Notes: generated from the letters alone by a model not told the origin. A stretch of 64,000 bases of DNA from CAZGNZ01 sp964527215 (GCA_964527215.1 CAZGNZ010000016.1:1-64000); one strand, 5' to 3'; shown: positions 1 through 9,274, numbered from the stretch's first letter. Translations and numbers: made by a program.

Positions 1-16
1 GATATAATTTCAGCAA

Positions 17-610
17 AACCCTGAAGGGGTGCAGCGGAAAGAAATAGGTTGATTGATCGATTAAGGTTTCACGTCTGGGTATCGTTGATCAGTGAGATGG
101 TGAAATAGTTTACTGGTATATTGGGTGAACAGTGCTTCCCGGCAGGGTGCGGTTGAGTTGGAACGGAATTTTGTCAGTTGGGGGTGGTCAATAGTCAGCC
201 GGGAATGCAGTCCCTGATGATTGGTTACCAATATTCTGTTGACCATTTACCCACGATTGCCCGTCCGGATTGCGGTTCAGAATGCATAGTATAAATACAG
301 GTGAGTGCTCAAACAGATTGAATTGCCTCAGGTGAATAACCACCTTGGGATTGGGGATTGCTGCATTCTGAATCCCATGCCAGGCGTGTTTCCCCTGGGA
401 GTGGTGGGGGTTTGGGATGGCTGTATACGAGGAGGTTTTTTCAAACTGTGGTTCCACGATCGCAAGTTGCAATCAGATCACGCAACCCTGAAGGGGTGCA
501 GCGGAAAGAAATAGGTTGAGAAGGTAATTTGTCGAGTCGCAATTCCTGGCAGGGTGCGGTTGAGTAGGAACGGAAATTTGCCAGTTGGCAGTCATCAGAA
601 GTCAGCTATC
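17..610. repeat. Degenerate intergenic repeat pair
   Basis: The unit AACCCTGAAGGGGTGCAGCG followed by GAAAGAAATAGGTTGA is present at 17-52 and again at 484-519 with no difference. A second shared block, beginning GGCAGGGTGCGGTTGAGT and continuing through GGAACGGAA to CAGTTGG, follows at about 136-185 and 543-590 with a few changes. The two blocks are about 80 bp apart in the first copy and 23 bp apart in the second, so the spacing is not conserved. CCCT-GA-AGGG inside the first block can form a small hairpin. The open frame at 305..514 between the copies has no Shine-Dalgarno site and an unremarkable composition, and I read it as non-coding. The window edge probably cuts the array. No recognisable gene lies in 1-790. 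Confidence 0.7.
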
Positions 611-790
611 GGATGAAGAGATACTGGATCAGACAATACTTCATTTCCCCAAATTTGACTTTCAATTTTCTTCATTTTGATTTAATCCCGCAAAAAAATC
701 TGGAATATTCTTAAATTCGTGCCAATTTTTTAGAAACTATTTATCAAATTCGTAATGCATGCCCGGTGTTAAAATAAGGAGGGATGTTCA

Positions 791-1735
791 TTGATTAGGA
801 TTGAAAACCTTGTGAAACATTACGGACCGGTGAAAGCGGTCGATGGAATCAACTTTGATGTTCGTGATGGGGAAATTCTTGGATTCCTTGGAGCTAACGG
901 TGCAGGCAAATCAACAACCCTGAAGGTGATGACTGGCTTTTTATCACCGACATCAGGGAATGTTCATGTGAACGATAAAAACATTTTGGATCACTCTCTC
1001 GAGATCCGGCAGCAGATTGGATATTTGCCTGAACTGAATCCGCTTTATACTGAAATGCGCGTATTTGATCTTCTTGAATTCACTGCCAGAATTCGCGGGA
1101 TCGAAGGCAAAAATTTTAAAAAGGCTCTGAGCCGGGTTGTGGAGTTATGCGGCCTGACCGGAGTCATCCACAAACAGGTGGCCGCCTGCTCAAAAGGATA
1201 CAAACAGCGGATCGGTCTGGCCATGGCCATCATTCACGATCCGGATATTCTGATTCTGGATGAGCCGGTGACCGGGCTGGACCCCAATCAGATTCGAGAA
1301 ATCCGGTCCTTGATCAAGGAACTCGGCCGGGAAAAAATGGTGATTATTTCCAGCCATATCCTGCAGGAAATTGAAGCCACTGTGGATCGTATTATCATCA
1401 TCGACGAAGGACTGATAGTTGCGGATGGCACCAGCGCTGAGCTGATGTCCAGTTTCCGCGGACGAACCCAGCTGCGCCTTGAACTGAAAAATGCCAATGA
1501 AGAAAGCATCAAAGCCCTCAACAGCTCGATATCAGCCATTGATATCACCGGTGTGTCATCGGAAAACGGCAGTCAGATTGTGAATATCGAATATGAAAAG
1601 GAAGAAGACCCACGTGAAGCCATCTTTATGCATGCCCTGGCTGAAAAATGGACCATACTGGAAATGAGCCCCAGCCGAGTGCAGCTGGAAGATGTATTCC
1701 GAAATCTGACAGTGAAAGGAGCACAAAATGAATAA
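791..1735 (+). CDS. ABC transporter ATP-binding protein, GldA-like
   Basis: This is the ATPase subunit of an ABC exporter (314 aa). Walker A GANGAGKST lies at residues 34-42, the signature is a CSKGYKQR variant at 133-140, and Walker B ILILDEP ends near 159. A C-terminal extension of about 90 residues follows, as in GldA/CcmA-type ATPases. The start is TTG at 791, preceded by AGGAGGG seven bases upstream; the ATG at 784 is out of frame and stops after four codons. The stop overlaps the permease start by 8 bp, so the two are translationally coupled. In Bacteroidota, GldA-GldF-GldG form a complex needed for gliding; homologues are widespread in the FCB group without gliding, so the substrate is unknown here. 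Family assignment is firm; the Gld link is inferred from gene order. Confidence 0.9.
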   Translation: MIRIENLVKHYGPVKAVDGINFDVRDGEILGFLGANGAGKSTTLKVMTGFLSPTSGNVHVNDKNILDHSLEIRQQIGYLPELNPLYTEMRVFDLLEFTARIRGIEGKNFKKALSRVVELCGLTGVIHKQVAACSKGYKQRIGLAMAIIHDPDILILDEPVTGLDPNQIREIRSLIKELGREKMVIISSHILQEIEATVDRIIIIDEGLIVADGTSAELMSSFRGRTQLRLELKNANEESIKALNSSISAIDITGVSSENGSQIVNIEYEKEEDPREAIFMHALAEKWTILEMSPSRVQLEDVFRNLTVKGAQNE

Positions 1736-2441
1736 TGTCAAAGCGATCTATACCCGGGAACTGAAAACATTTTTCACCAGTCCGATGGGTTACATTTTTC
1801 TGGTGATCTTCTCCGTCATTAACGGCTATTTTTTTACCAATACCTTTTTCCTCTACGGGCAGTCCGACATGCGGGCATTGTTCGGGATTGTCCCTCTTGT
1901 ATTTCTCTTTTTCATACCCGCAATCACCATGGGTCTGATTTCACGGGAACGCAATACCGGCACAATGGAAGTGATTTCATCCATGCCGGTGCGGGATATT
2001 GAATTCGTGACGGGAAAATATCTGGCCGGTCTGACATTGATTGTTGTTGGGCTGGTATTTTCACTGGTCCACTTTATCACCCTGCTGGCAGTCGGGACCA
2101 ATATTGATGTCGGCGCGGCCGTATGCGGCTATATCGGCCTGATTCTGGTTGGTGCGTTTTATGCCGCCATCGGAACCTTCAGCAGCAGCCTGACCGAAAA
2201 CCAGGTTGTGGCCTTCATCATCGGTATCGCAATTGTCATTGTCTTTTTCCTCATGGATAAAATGCTGATGTTTGTCCCCGGGAGCATGACGGGTATGATC
2301 CAGTATATGAGCGTGGATTTCCATTTCTCCAATATCGCCAGAGGGGTCATCGACACCCGCAACCTCATTTACTTCGGAACGATGATCGCTTTTTTTCTGG
2401 CACTCACTGTTCGTGTTCTTGAAATGCGGAAATGGAGGTAA
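1728..2441 (+). CDS. ABC-2 type permease, GldF-like
   Basis: Inner-membrane permease of 237 aa with about six hydrophobic segments. The N-terminal sequence (TRELKTFFTSPMGYIFL) is typical of the GldF/NosY branch of ABC-2 permeases. The start ATG overlaps the end of the ATPase gene and has AAAGGAG upstream. It is followed six bases later by a GldG-like gene, so this is a single transcription unit. It should form the membrane channel for the ATPase encoded immediately upstream. Nothing is truncated; 237 aa is normal for the family. The translocated substrate cannot be read from the sequence. Confidence 0.88.
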   Translation: MNNVKAIYTRELKTFFTSPMGYIFLVIFSVINGYFFTNTFFLYGQSDMRALFGIVPLVFLFFIPAITMGLISRERNTGTMEVISSMPVRDIEFVTGKYLAGLTLIVVGLVFSLVHFITLLAVGTNIDVGAAVCGYIGLILVGAFYAAIGTFSSSLTENQVVAFIIGIAIVIVFFLMDKMLMFVPGSMTGMIQYMSVDFHFSNIARGVIDTRNLIYFGTMIAFFLALTVRVLEMRKWR

Positions 2442-2447
2442 GCAACG

Positions 2448-3950
2448 ATGTCTGTTACAAATAAGAAATCCTTCACACTATACATTCTTGGATTGATTGT
2501 CGGACTGATCCTGATCAATCTCATTGCCCGCAACTGGTTTTTCCGTCTGGATCTTACAGACAATAAAATGTACTCATTGTCCAAATCTAGTAAACTGATA
2601 GTGAGTAAAGTGGATGATCTGCTGACGATGAAAATCTATTTTTCATCCAATCTGCCCGGACAGTACGGCAATACCCAGCGCTATCTTCAGGATATTCTGG
2701 AAGAATATGAAGCCTATTCGAGCGGCAATATCAAATTTGAATTTTTCCAACCGGATGATGACGAGAAACTGGAACAGGAAGCCCAGAAATACGGGATTCA
2801 GCCGGTACAGCTTCAGGTCATTGAAAATGACAAAATGGAGATAAAGAAGGTCTACATGGGAATGGTTTTCATTTACGGCGACAGCCGGGAAGTCATTCCG
2901 GTAATTCAGACCACCACAGGACTGGAATATGAAATTTCAACCAATCTGAAAAAACTGGTTGCAACTGATAAAAAGAATGTTGGAATTGCGGATATCAGCA
3001 GCAATGAAGTTGTCACCGACAATATCCAGCAGATTCTGTCACAGTCCTATCGCGTTCGCCCTGTTGATTTGTCCTCCCCGGTAGCACCTGATATTGAAGT
3101 GCTCATCATCAGCGGGACGGAAGATACCGTGGATGTTGCCGTCATTGACAATCTCAGGAATTATGTGGCCGGCGGCGGAAACCTGCTGGTTGCCCAGAAC
3201 CGGATCACTGCCAATCTCCAGACGCAGACCGCCAGTCCCATCAACTCCAATATTTTTGATCTGTTGGATGAATTTGGAATGCATATCAATGAAAACCTGG
3301 TTTTGGACCGGAAATGCGGACAGGTCACCATTACGCAGCAGATCGGTTTTCTGAGAATGAATAATCCGGTGGATTATCCCTTCTTTCCTCTGATTCAGAA
3401 TTTTGGTGATCATGTCACCGTAAATGGATTGGAACAGATCAGAATGCTGTTTTCCAGTGAAATTGAAACGGATGCAGATTCGGTTTCCGGAGTTCTTCCC
3501 TTGTTTGTTACATCGGATAATTCCACAACCGTGCAGCAGTTTTATAATCTGCATCCCACAGAAAATCCCGCCTTTGGAACTCTCACTGAATCCGGCAAGG
3601 TGGTCGCAGCCCTGACTTCCGTAGAAGCTGACACCACGACCAGCGGAGTCAGTCAAATCATTCTGGTTGCCGATACCCGCTTTTTTGCTGATGACGGTGC
3701 AGGGAAGGTTCCGGAAAATATCATTTTTGTATTGAATGCGGTGGATTACCTGATGGGGGACAGCGAACTGGTATCTCTCAGATCCAGAGAGATCACCACC
3801 CGGCCGCTGAAGGAACTGGAAGACGGTGCCCGCAATACATGGAAATGGATTAACTGGCTGCTGCCGGCGCTGCTGATAATCGGATTTGGAATTATGCGCT
3901 GGAACCGGGAGAAAAACCGATCAAATATGCTGGAGGAAATGTATGAATAA
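2448..3950 (+). CDS. GldG-like ABC transport auxiliary protein
   Basis: Protein of 500 aa with one N-terminal membrane segment (about residues 12-30), a long extracytoplasmic region and a second membrane segment near residues 468-485. This is the layout of GldG / ABC_transp_aux (DUF4350-like) proteins. The N-terminal motif RNWFFRLDLTDNKMYSLS is a family hallmark (RxDLTxxxxYSLS). The central part is expected to be periplasmic. It sits in an operon with the preceding ATPase and permease and overlaps the next gene by 8 bp. In gliding Bacteroidota GldG works with GldA and GldF; outside that group its function is not established. Confidence 0.85.
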   Translation: MSVTNKKSFTLYILGLIVGLILINLIARNWFFRLDLTDNKMYSLSKSSKLIVSKVDDLLTMKIYFSSNLPGQYGNTQRYLQDILEEYEAYSSGNIKFEFFQPDDDEKLEQEAQKYGIQPVQLQVIENDKMEIKKVYMGMVFIYGDSREVIPVIQTTTGLEYEISTNLKKLVATDKKNVGIADISSNEVVTDNIQQILSQSYRVRPVDLSSPVAPDIEVLIISGTEDTVDVAVIDNLRNYVAGGGNLLVAQNRITANLQTQTASPINSNIFDLLDEFGMHINENLVLDRKCGQVTITQQIGFLRMNNPVDYPFFPLIQNFGDHVTVNGLEQIRMLFSSEIETDADSVSGVLPLFVTSDNSTTVQQFYNLHPTENPAFGTLTESGKVVAALTSVEADTTTSGVSQIILVADTRFFADDGAGKVPENIIFVLNAVDYLMGDSELVSLRSREITTRPLKELEDGARNTWKWINWLLPALLIIGFGIMRWNREKNRSNMLEEMYE

Positions 3951-4638
3951 AGCGACGCGAAACGGAATTCTGATTCTGGTTATTCTGGCCGGTATTTTTC
4001 TGGTCACACGGCTGCAGCAGAATCAGTTTAAATCCAAGTCAACCAGACTGTTCAGCGGTCAGCCGGAAAACATCCACAAGGTTCTGATCCAGAGTGGAAA
4101 TGATGCGCTGGAGCTGGTGAAAATATCTGCAGACTCCTGGGGAATTTCGGGTAATGACACCCTGGTTATGAGAGAAAACAGAATATCCAATCTGTTTGAA
4201 AACGTGTTAACTGTCGAAAAAGGATCGCTCGTTTCCAAAAATCCCGAGCGCTGGAATGTTTATTCTGTGGATGATTCCGCCGGCACTCATCTGGGACTGA
4301 TTGATGCCGGAGGGAAAACCCTGGGATATTATGTTTTTGGACGCAGTAAGTCGGATTATGCACATAATTATGTCCGCATTCAGGATGAGCCGGAAGTTTA
4401 TCTGACCACTGCCAATGTGATTTATCATCTGAGTACTTCTGAAACCTTCTGGGGCGAAGTACCCAAATCCGATGAGCCGGAAGATTCCACTCGCACCGCA
4501 GAAAATATTTCGAATGAATCTGACCGCACATCGCCGGTTGAACTGAAGCTGCCTGGTGACAACGACTCAACCATGGGCACAATAGAGTTACCGGCAGCAC
4601 CGGCCACGGAAAATGAAGACAGCTCGAAATCCGAGTAA
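3943..4638 (+). CDS. DUF4340-family membrane-anchored protein
   Basis: The frame is open from 3886, but the start is placed at the ATG at 3943, which has TGGAGG five to ten bases upstream and begins MNKATRNG. This gives 231 aa and overlaps the GldG-like gene by 8 bp. Residues 8-24 form one membrane helix; the rest is extracytoplasmic and ends in an acidic, Pro/Ser/Thr-rich tail of about 65 residues without obvious structure. DUF4340 proteins are regular companions of GldG-like genes, which fits this context. The molecular role of the family is unknown. Last gene of the operon. Confidence 0.78.
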   Translation: MNKATRNGILILVILAGIFLVTRLQQNQFKSKSTRLFSGQPENIHKVLIQSGNDALELVKISADSWGISGNDTLVMRENRISNLFENVLTVEKGSLVSKNPERWNVYSVDDSAGTHLGLIDAGGKTLGYYVFGRSKSDYAHNYVRIQDEPEVYLTTANVIYHLSTSETFWGEVPKSDEPEDSTRTAENISNESDRTSPVELKLPGDNDSTMGTIELPAAPATENEDSSKSE

Positions 4639-4689
4639 ATCCAGTCTTAACTGCCATTTTGGTCCAACATTGATGAGGAGAAGTAGTAA

Positions 4690-5388
4690 ATGGTTATCTT
4701 AATACCGCCCAGTGAAGGCAAGATAAAAATCCGTAAGCCCCTGGACACCAAATTTGGAGAAACTGATTTTCCGCTGATGAAGGAAGTACACCAGGTAATC
4801 CGTCTGCTGAGCCTTATCAATGAAGAGGACATCAGATCGATTTACGGCACCAGCAAGGAAAAAGCCCTGAATTTTCATCGTCAGAATCAGGATGTGATGA
4901 ACAGCCGTGTCTGGCCGGCTATTGAACGCTATTCGGGGGTTGTTTACGAACATATAGACTGGCCGACGCTGCCGGAGAACGCACGTGACTACCTGGACAA
5001 ATATGTTCGAATTTTCAGCGGTTTATTTGGAATCGTATCACCTAAAACCCTGATTCCGGATTACAAGCTGAAAATGAATGTCATGTCCCTGCAGTATCAC
5101 TGGAATCCCATTCTGACGGAAATTCTTGCCAAAGAAAACATGATTATCGATCTGCTGCCCCAGGTCCACCGTAAAGCGTATTCCAAGAGCGGCAATGTGG
5201 TGGAAGTGGAATTTGTGGTGATGACAAAGGGAAAAAAGAAAACTGCCGGCCATTACGGCAAAGCCGTCAAAGGTGAGTTCATTCGGTACATGGCGGAAAA
5301 CAATGTTACCGCACTGGATGAATTTTCAGGATTTGAATATGACGGATTTCGCTGGGATGGAAAAATGTTTGTGAAAGTGGAAGAATAG
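4690..5388 (+). CDS. yaaA: Peroxide stress protein YaaA family
   Basis: A 232-aa protein of the UPF0246/YaaA family. It has the N-terminal LIPPSEGK motif typical of the non-enterobacterial branch and a C-terminal block (EFSGFEYDGFRWDG) that matches the end of the family. In E. coli YaaA lowers free iron and protects DNA under hydrogen peroxide. The start ATG has GAGGAG nine bases upstream. The last 153 bases belong to the 284-bp stretch duplicated by the IS insertion just downstream, so the gene remains intact and a 3' fragment is repeated at 7187-7339. Confidence 0.87.
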   Translation: MVILIPPSEGKIKIRKPLDTKFGETDFPLMKEVHQVIRLLSLINEEDIRSIYGTSKEKALNFHRQNQDVMNSRVWPAIERYSGVVYEHIDWPTLPENARDYLDKYVRIFSGLFGIVSPKTLIPDYKLKMNVMSLQYHWNPILTEILAKENMIIDLLPQVHRKAYSKSGNVVEVEFVVMTKGKKKTAGHYGKAVKGEFIRYMAENNVTALDEFSGFEYDGFRWDGKMFVKVEE

Positions 5389-5519
5389 TCGGCTTGTTAT
5401 GAAGCAAAAGTCTGTTCGGTATTGTACTGCCGGGTAGCGGAATATGCAGCACAACCCAAGCATCAAACTCGGTTCAGCCTGCTATTTCATGATCCCGCCG
5501 CAGGTGGTGGCTATGACTC
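5236..5519. repeat. Target-site duplication, left copy
   Basis: A stretch of 284 bp, identical to 7187-7470 by base-by-base reading (offset 1951). It covers the last part of yaaA, the intergenic region and the last three codons of the downstream STAS/SEC14-like gene. The first base to the left (A at 5235 versus G at 7186) and the first to the right (C at 5520 versus A at 7471) differ. The length is ambiguous by one base because the IS end may begin at 5519. Complete identity indicates a recent duplication. Confidence 0.93.
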
Positions 5520-7186
5520 CTGTTTTGCGCAACGGGACACCCTAGCATCTATTGATTACGAAAAGATTTTCATTAATAGTTTTTGTTGATCGCTTAATCC
5601 AATATTTATAGACTCTTTCCTCCTTGAGTCAGGCAATTCAAATTCTAAAGCATATATTGTTTGAGTTAATTCGGTAGCTCTCTTTGCACTAAATGGTACA
5701 TTTACCTGATAGAGTTTTCTCTCCAATTCCTGCAATACTGTATAAGCTGCAAATGATATACTTATGTGAGCTTCAATCCTTTCTCTTATCCGATGGTAGA
5801 TTGGGCGAATCTGCAAATCTGTTTTCGAGATTCTGAATGCTTTTTCGATATGCCACAAATTTGCATAGTTGTCGATAATGGCTTCAGGGGATAAATCTGT
5901 ATTTGTCAGATAGCCCTTCAGACCATCCCAGCCACTATCTTTTTTATATTTCTGATAATCTATTTCAATGTCAATATTACCTGATAACTTGAGATATTTG
6001 TTGTACCCCCGATTATTGATATGGCTTTTGGTAAACTTTCCCGATTTAAGCTTCTTCTCCAGACGCACAAGGCCCCGCTCACGATTATGCCTATCCTTCT
6101 CTGCTCTTTTATCCGAATACGATATTATCAGCCGGGTATCTTCATCCTTCTTAATCACTGCGTGTTCATTGTCTGATAGACGTAGACCCAGAATGCGATC
6201 CTTTATCTTGATTTGTTCATTTTTAATCCGGGCACCTAGAATATAGGTATATCCCTCACTTATCAAGTACTTGATATTATCATTAGATAGTAATCCCGCA
6301 TCTGCCACAACCACTGGCTTTGAAAGATTGAATTTTTCCTCAAATAGCTTTAGTACTGGTATCAAGGTGTGCCCTTCATAGGTATTCCCCTCAAATATCT
6401 CATATCCAATGGGATAGCCCTCCTTACCAACCAATAAACCAAGAAATATCTGTGGATGCTGATGTTTGCCATCTTTTGAAAAACCTGTTCTTCGCAAATC
6501 ATCCTCGTCTGATGATTCAAAGTAAAGGGTTGTCATATCATAGAAAACAACATTGACAGAACCTTTTAACGTGCGCTTTGTATAGGCAAATGATATCCTT
6601 TCAAGATCTTCCTTATACTTAGTATTCAGTTTATCCAAAAATCTGTATACTGCATCCTTTGATAGGTCTACTCCATTATATCTGCGTAAATAATCAATTG
6701 TCTTTAGCTTACTTCCAGGGTAGACGATCCGGGTGATAACCAAATGACGAAATATCTCATCATCGATTTGATCAAAACCGATCGAGTTAAATATTTTACC
6801 AAATACGATTTCCGGTCCTACTACACGCACTCGTAAAGAATCAGAAGTATTCAAGTATCGGATAATACTCTTATCCTTCTCTGTTAACATGTCTAGTGAT
6901 AGTTGCCCTGACAAGTGATGGAGCTGGGTGGCTGCGTTTTCTAGCAGATACTCTATTTGAGAAGAGTCTTTTGAAGAACCAATCGTTTTGATTACTCGAT
7001 ACCTGCCAGATGATTTATCAACAATCTGGACACTGGTACTACCGCTTTTATTCAATTTTCTCCGGATAAACACATCTATAAAATAACGGGACACCCGGAT
7101 CAACGAATATCAAAATCTTATGTAACTGTTATTCATGGGGATATCAAATTGATACAGGGAAATCATACAAGGGTGCGCAAAACAGG
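5519..7186. mobile_element. IS1634-family insertion sequence (IS4 superfamily)
   Basis: An element of about 1.67 kb bounded by perfect 13-bp inverted repeats CCTGTTTTGCGCA (5519-5531, and reverse-complemented at 7174-7186). It encodes one DDE transposase on the minus strand. The element sits between two identical 284-bp direct repeats. IS1634 and relatives such as IS1549 are known for unusually long, variable target duplications, and this matches. The motif ACGGGACACCC occurs in the same orientation near both ends (about 5533 and 7086), possibly a transposase-binding repeat. The coding capacity appears intact, so the element may be active. Confidence 0.93.
5556..7073 (-). CDS. IS1634-family transposase
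   Basis: DDE-type transposase that cuts and joins the IS ends. The start is taken as GTG at 7073 (FIRRKLNKSGSTSVQ), which matches the usual family N-terminus and gives 505 aa; a TTG ten codons upstream (7103) is an alternative. Candidate catalytic residues are D in FYDMTT (about residue 179), D in VVADAG (about 258) and E in NLWHIEKAFR (about 410), the last in the W-x-IE-x-x-F-R context typical of IS1634. There is no frameshift or internal stop. No clear Shine-Dalgarno site precedes either start. AT content is visibly higher than in the flanking genes, consistent with transfer. Confidence 0.92.
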   Translation of the reverse strand: MFIRRKLNKSGSTSVQIVDKSSGRYRVIKTIGSSKDSSQIEYLLENAATQLHHLSGQLSLDMLTEKDKSIIRYLNTSDSLRVRVVGPEIVFGKIFNSIGFDQIDDEIFRHLVITRIVYPGSKLKTIDYLRRYNGVDLSKDAVYRFLDKLNTKYKEDLERISFAYTKRTLKGSVNVVFYDMTTLYFESSDEDDLRRTGFSKDGKHQHPQIFLGLLVGKEGYPIGYEIFEGNTYEGHTLIPVLKLFEEKFNLSKPVVVADAGLLSNDNIKYLISEGYTYILGARIKNEQIKIKDRILGLRLSDNEHAVIKKDEDTRLIISYSDKRAEKDRHNRERGLVRLEKKLKSGKFTKSHINNRGYNKYLKLSGNIDIEIDYQKYKKDSGWDGLKGYLTNTDLSPEAIIDNYANLWHIEKAFRISKTDLQIRPIYHRIRERIEAHISISFAAYTVLQELERKLYQVNVPFSAKRATELTQTIYALEFELPDSRRKESINIGLSDQQKLLMKIFS

Positions 7187-7470
7187 AAGAAAACTGCCGG
7201 CCATTACGGCAAAGCCGTCAAAGGTGAGTTCATTCGGTACATGGCGGAAAACAATGTTACCGCACTGGATGAATTTTCAGGATTTGAATATGACGGATTT
7301 CGCTGGGATGGAAAAATGTTTGTGAAAGTGGAAGAATAGTCGGCTTGTTATGAAGCAAAAGTCTGTTCGGTATTGTACTGCCGGGTAGCGGAATATGCAG
7401 CACAACCCAAGCATCAAACTCGGTTCAGCCTGCTATTTCATGATCCCGCCGCAGGTGGTGGCTATGACTC
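7187..7470. repeat. Target-site duplication, right copy
   Basis: Right-hand partner of 5236-5519, identical over 284 bp. Its first 153 bases (7187-7339) are a copy of the yaaA 3' end, including the stop codon, with no start of its own. That fragment should not be read as a gene. Its last nine bases supply the final codons and stop of the minus-strand gene ending at 7462. The duplication therefore leaves both neighbours of the IS complete. Confidence 0.93.
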
Positions 7471-7839
7471 ATTGAGCCAGTCTTCGGCCTCCTCGATTTT
7501 TTTAAAAATTCTGATGTTAAATCCACGGTTCCGGGCTACTGTTTCTCCGAACTGGTCATTGGTATAAAAGCGACTGACAGCATACACAATGGCAACTTTT
7601 GTCCCTTGGGCAAATCCCAGTTCAGACAGCCGTGCCGATATGGAATAATTATGGGCTGTTGAGAAGGATGGAAAATCACTGTCCAGCCGGGCATCGATCA
7701 AAGTACGAAGACAATCCTGTTTTGATGCTTCATCCCGAACCTGTTCCCAGAATGTCAGAATGTCCTCATAGCTTGGTTTGCCCTCCAGCCGGACGTAGAG
7801 ATATGTTTCTTTCCTGTTGAATGTAAGTGTGTAGTTCAT
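7462..7839 (-). CDS. STAS/SEC14-like (SpoIIAA-like) domain protein
   Basis: A 125-aa soluble protein. The beginning (YTLTFNRKETYLYVRLEGKPSYEDI) and the pattern of alternating strands and helices resemble the STAS/SEC14-like family of small cytoplasmic proteins (CRAL-TRIO/SpoIIAA-like). The middle LIDARLDSDFPSF corresponds to the central strand and loop, and VAIVYA to a later strand. The function of the family is not settled. The stop codon and the last two sense codons lie inside the right-hand IS target duplication. The gene is single, followed convergently by yaaA before the IS inserted. The assignment is by overall pattern, not a diagnostic motif. Confidence 0.6.
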   Translation of the reverse strand: MNYTLTFNRKETYLYVRLEGKPSYEDILTFWEQVRDEASKQDCLRTLIDARLDSDFPSFSTAHNYSISARLSELGFAQGTKVAIVYAVSRFYTNDQFGETVARNRGFNIRIFKKIEEAEDWLNES

Positions 7840-7964
7840 TGCTGGTTTTCCACCGATTCACAGCGTGTGCATGGGGGATTGGAATTCCGGTTCATTAAAC
7901 AAACCCTTCAGCTTTAATTGCTGTCAAATTTATTCGGCTTCCGGCTATAATAAGAAGATTTTAC

Positions 7965-8987
7965 TTAATCCTGATTCGGGTTTTCGATATTATATGCCGG
8001 CAGTACGGCAAATCTGAAGGTGATTCCCGGACCGCTGAAATCAAAGCTGCGGTTATCAACCCCGATGAGATCATAATTGAACTGAAGCGGTTGGCAGAAA
8101 AGGTAACTGAACTCAAGAGAGTATTCCACCGCTTTCGGCTGCAGAGATGCACCGATGCTGAACCGCAATGCCGGCTGAGCATCGTCGGCAGTATGCTTTA
8201 ATCCATTATCCAGTGTGATGTACTCTTTTCCGGACAGCCATCCGGCATCTGTCCTGAGATACTGGTGCAGATTGGAGATGTTATGAAGTGCATATTTATA
8301 TCTGAATTGAATATGCGGGAATCGATACTGGAACCGATTGGCTGCCGTCGTACCGTCCATATCGGCCTGCCCTGAGCGAAACCATTCCATACCCGCACCG
8401 ACATCAAACCAGTGGGAACAGGAATATCCCAGAACCGCACTGATTCGAACCCCGTCCATCGACACTTTCGGCAGCGCAGGGTCAGCAGTCCCGAATTGAC
8501 TTCGGTTTCGTGACCTGGGATAATGACCGCCGACGGCAAGGCCCAGCAGCATGGATTTTTTGAATTGATAACTGTAGAGAAAATTCTCAGGATAATTGAC
8601 AAATTCCGATCCGAGTGTCGGAAGTTCATCCACTTTCAAGGATCCGCCGCAGTTGACATCTACTTCTTGGACATCATCCGTTGAAATGATGTGCATACCC
8701 TCATTTGTCAGATACTCAATAGATTCAGTGCCGCGGCGAAAAACTTTACCGGAAATTTCAGAACCGTCATGAAGCCGAATAATATCCATTCGGGAAAATT
8801 CGCAGGCAGTGATGTTTGATTTTCGAACAATGATGCTTTGTTTCGAATTCCGAATGCAGACAGTCGAATCGTCAGCCGAAATAATGGTGCCGTTGAGAAT
8901 ATCATCATTGATAAGGTGCAGCGTATCAGAAAAACTGAAGGTGACGGAGAGAATGGCTGCAATAAGCAGATAAATCGATTTATCCAT
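7965..8987 (-). CDS. Exported protein, possible outer-membrane beta-barrel
   Basis: A 340-aa protein with a signal peptide (about residues 1-20, SIYLLIAAILSVTFSF). Residues about 20-110 contain two similar short beta segments (INDDILNGTIISADDSTVCI, then LHDGSEISGKVFRRGTESIE), as in small SH3/Sm-like exported modules. From about 125 onward, alternating hydrophobic and aromatic strands with glycines (SYQFKKSMLLGLAVGGHY, GISVRISAVLGYS-like) suggest a membrane barrel. The final strand is GPGITFRFAVL, followed by a short tail. No named family was recognised. No good Shine-Dalgarno site precedes the ATG. Located upstream of tRNA-Thr on the same strand, 53 bp away. Confidence 0.6.
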   Translation of the reverse strand: MDKSIYLLIAAILSVTFSFSDTLHLINDDILNGTIISADDSTVCIRNSKQSIIVRKSNITACEFSRMDIIRLHDGSEISGKVFRRGTESIEYLTNEGMHIISTDDVQEVDVNCGGSLKVDELPTLGSEFVNYPENFLYSYQFKKSMLLGLAVGGHYPRSRNRSQFGTADPALPKVSMDGVRISAVLGYSCSHWFDVGAGMEWFRSGQADMDGTTAANRFQYRFPHIQFRYKYALHNISNLHQYLRTDAGWLSGKEYITLDNGLKHTADDAQPALRFSIGASLQPKAVEYSLEFSYLFCQPLQFNYDLIGVDNRSFDFSGPGITFRFAVLPAYNIENPNQD

Positions 8988-9040
8988 ACATTATCCGAAA
9001 AAGGACTACAAACAATATTGGATTCACTTAAAAACCCCAG

Positions 9041-9113
<73 letters not shown>

Positions 9114-9274
9114 ATTTATACACAGAAAAATCGGGAGCAAATTTAGGCAGTAATGCAATAATGTTCTTTGTTTTTTTCAAATTGCACGGATTTATCCACC
9201 TTTCACACCGAACTGTAGACCCAGACAAAATCCGTTTGTGGGAACCGGAACTCAGCCCTCACGGTCAGGATGAG

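Noticed and set aside
305..514. Open frame of 69 codons between the repeat copies
   Set aside because: It overlaps repeat sequence, lacks a ribosome-binding site and shows no protein-like features.
3039..3656. Long antisense frame inside the GldG-like gene
   Set aside because: It is a by-product of codon use in the plus-strand gene, which is clearly conserved.
7187..7339. Second yaaA 3' fragment as a pseudogene
   Set aside because: It is part of the IS target duplication, not an independent broken gene.
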